Part shown: positions 43,525 to 45,310 of the stretch, in pieces
Numbering within the stretch: the stretch's first letter is position 1
Layout: each line of letters begins with the position of its first letter
From: Stentor coeruleus
Lineage: Eukaryota > Ciliophora > Heterotrichea > Heterotrichida > Stentoridae
Assembly: GCA_001970955.1 (NCBI GenBank)
Contig: MPUH01000571.1
Location: 1 to 45,310, forward strand
Length of the DNA: 45,310 nt
Direction of reading: 5' to 3'
Translations under genes and position numbers: made by a program
The notes under the pieces: generated by a model
The model's database searches: none
What the model was told of the DNA's origin: nothing
What the model saw: only the letters and a program-made list of their open reading frames with translations

Positions 43525-44597
43525 TATTATAATAAATTTATACAGGAAAATTTCTAATATAAAATAATTGCTTTCTTATAATTTCAGATAACATTTACAT
43601 GTTTGAATTTTTATCATTATGGAAAATGCATAAATTAGGTAGATATTCTAATAATTATTTGATAGTAAGTTTTATTATGCAGATAGGGATATTGGATTTA
43701 TAATAAAAAAAAATTTTGTGATGAGATAAGTGGTTTTATGAAAATCTAAAAAGATATGAAAATAAATGAATATAATAAAATGTGTATAAAGAAGATATGC
43801 TTTAAAATTTAGATAAATTTTGTGTATGGAGGTTGATATTTAGTTGAATATAAAATATTAAAACTAATAGTGGAAGGAATATTAAAATTGTTTTAGAATA
43901 TTGTCATAGTTTTTGGTTAGAAGATTTTTTTTTTGCAATAAGGGTTAGAATATTTTCATGATACAAAGGGTAGTTTTAATATTTATTTTACTAGTACAAA
44001 TAATTGTAAAATAGCATAATGAAAATATTTCTATACCTTTTTATAAATTTCCTATCTATTATCATAGAATAAGCATAAATCCCTAAGTTTTCTGTTATTA
44101 TAAGCACACCAACACCATAATATAAAATCATAATAATCACCTATACCCTATTTTACTTCAACCCTAAACTCTAAATCTATTTTTTCCTACAAAAATCATC
44201 TTTTACAGTTAAAAATTCCTAATCCTAGCACCCATTAAAAAAAACTTTTAACAACTATATCTAACACCTTAATCCTACATTTCTAAACTTATCCTAAACA
44301 CCCTAACCTCAAAATCCCTTATTTCGCATTAAAGTTTTAAATCTAAATTTACATAGTATAAAATAAACACAATTTCTTATATAAACAAGTATTTTTCGTA
44401 CTACCCTATCACTCATAGCTAAATACATAAATTTTCTCTCTATAAAAAAAATCATAGTTTTTTTTTACACCCATCTTATATAAACTATCTTTTATTATTC
44501 AATACCTTTAAATAAAATCATTTTCCTCAGAAAATTTCTCAAAACCCTCCTAAAACCCAAAAAAATACATCCATATAATAACCTACGCTATAAACAT
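43525..44597. other. Divergent intergenic region
   Basis: T/G-rich to about 43960, then A/C-rich from about 44100 to 44590, consistent with two 5' flanks. No supported coding sequence. Confidence 0.6.
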
Positions 44598-45290
44598 ATG
44601 TTCGAACAAAGACATTTCTATCCATGTCACATCAGAGATTTAATTAGTAAGTTGCAAAATTACAAATTTGGAGACATAATTCTCATGAAATAATATAATA
44701 AAACAATTGCCAATCCTAACTTGTATCATATATTCGTCACTTTAAATTATCCTGATTTCCAGAAGATCCCTAGTAATATTATAATTAAACTTGTAATGAA
44801 TGAATATATGCTTAACTTCCCATCAATTGATTCTGATTATGAAAGGTTTAAAGGAAGCTTTACTCGTACTTTTTATGATAACCAAATAAATATTTTATAT
44901 GATCCTATTCAACTTGGGTGATTATCAAAAGCAAGATTTTATTGAATCAACTACTTTGAATAGTTTGTGGAATGAAAATACTATCGCTTCGCTGATTAAA
45001 CACCTGGACGAGTCCAAGCTCCAAAAATAACTCTAAGATTAAAAATGGGCTTAAAGTCCTAAGCTGGAAAGTTAATGAAATTGCTGAAAGGTTAGGAAGT
45101 AGTGCATATCAAGAAGTTGCTGATTGATTAGTAAAAGAAATTGGAAGTGATGCAAAAGATGATAAAAATATTCGTCTTAGAGATTATGATGCTTTAAATG
45201 CACTAATCGCTGTAAATGTTCTACAAAAAAAAAGTTGAAGCTTTGAGAAAAAAAGACTAGGAATGATAGGAAAGTTGAGGTTTTTTTTTT
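44598..45290 (+). pseudogene. Broken gene with a DP (E2F dimerisation partner) DNA-binding domain
   Basis: An ATG at 44598 opens MFEQRHFYPCHIRDLISKL and stops after 32 codons; coding character resumes at 44718-44921 (YHIFVTLNYPDFQKIP...), shifts frame, continues to about 45030 (DFIESTTLNSLWNENTIASL), then from 45044 reads NGLKVLSWKVNEIAERLG, SSAYQEVAD, TGA (45125-45127), LVKEIG and, after a short gap, KDDKNIRLRDYDALNALIAVNVLQKK, followed by TGA at 45236-45238. In DP proteins this winged helix has GLRHFSMKVCEKV, SYNEVADELV and a D.[20 protein letters not shown] block, so the match is good. The DNA-contact motif RRRVYDALN is altered to RLRDYDALN. Multiple stops and shifts plus the damaged motif mark a pseudogene. 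It may continue past the right edge. Confidence 0.65.
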
Positions 45291-45310
45291 GATGAGATAA
45301 AATTTAGAGG

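Noticed and set aside
44590..44640. tRNA-like T-loop (gttcgaac)
   Set aside because: No acceptor, D or anticodon arms can be built around it, and it lies at the start of the DP pseudogene's coding sequence.
1..45310. A ciliate stop-codon reassignment (TAA/TAG as Gln or TGA as Trp)
   Set aside because: Long conserved genes such as SEC61A, RPL18A and FDXR contain no internal stops outside 15-nt introns, and TAA, TAG and TGA all end genes. Internal stops occur only in loci that also show frameshifts.

Overview
The window looks like macronuclear DNA of a heterotrich ciliate, most likely Stentor coeruleus or a close relative. It is AT-rich and gene-dense. All three stop codons (TAA, TAG, TGA) end intact genes, so the code is standard, unlike Tetrahymena or Paramecium. 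Three genes are interrupted by introns of exactly 15 nt (GTA...AG) with A at intron position 10, the known Stentor intron form. The gene content (many protein kinases, a dynein heavy chain, cilia-type coiled-coil proteins) also fits.

Layout. Positions 2-5468 hold a tandem family of three genes sharing an N-terminal helical domain: one without a kinase domain (5' end outside the window) and two with a C-terminal kinase domain. Positions 6243-19127 hold one two-exon gene for a divergent dynein heavy chain of about 4289 residues. Next come a pseudokinase/TKL double-kinase protein (19547-22186) and a convergent CAMKL-type kinase (22294-23460). Positions 23908-31909 hold a probable CFAP99-like coiled-coil protein, a double cyclic-nucleotide-binding-domain protein in two exons, a C2-like/coiled-coil/GAR-like protein, a small basic protein and a WD40-like propeller. 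A putatively acylated protein with a Lys/Ala/Glu-rich tail lies at 32418-33251.

Positions 34087-36080 are a graveyard of broken coding sequence, including a cysteine-rich fragment resembling the CBP/p300 RING. Housekeeping genes follow: SEC61 alpha (minus) head to head with a three-exon ferredoxin/adrenodoxin reductase (plus), then a small C2H2 zinc-finger protein, a hypothetical protein, ribosomal protein eL20 (RPL18A) and another small hypothetical protein. The right edge carries a broken gene with a DP (E2F partner) DNA-binding domain.

Functional themes are ciliary/cortical motility (dynein, CFAP99-like, C2/GAR-like coiled coil), signalling (five kinase-related genes and a cyclic-nucleotide sensor) and basic housekeeping. 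No operons, mobile elements, CRISPR arrays or RNA genes were seen. Non-coding stretches show a consistent strand bias: A/C-rich upstream and T/G-rich downstream of genes on the sense strand. Two single-N positions (3368, 23691) sit between direct repeats and look like assembly joins; the first breaks the apparent end of a kinase gene.
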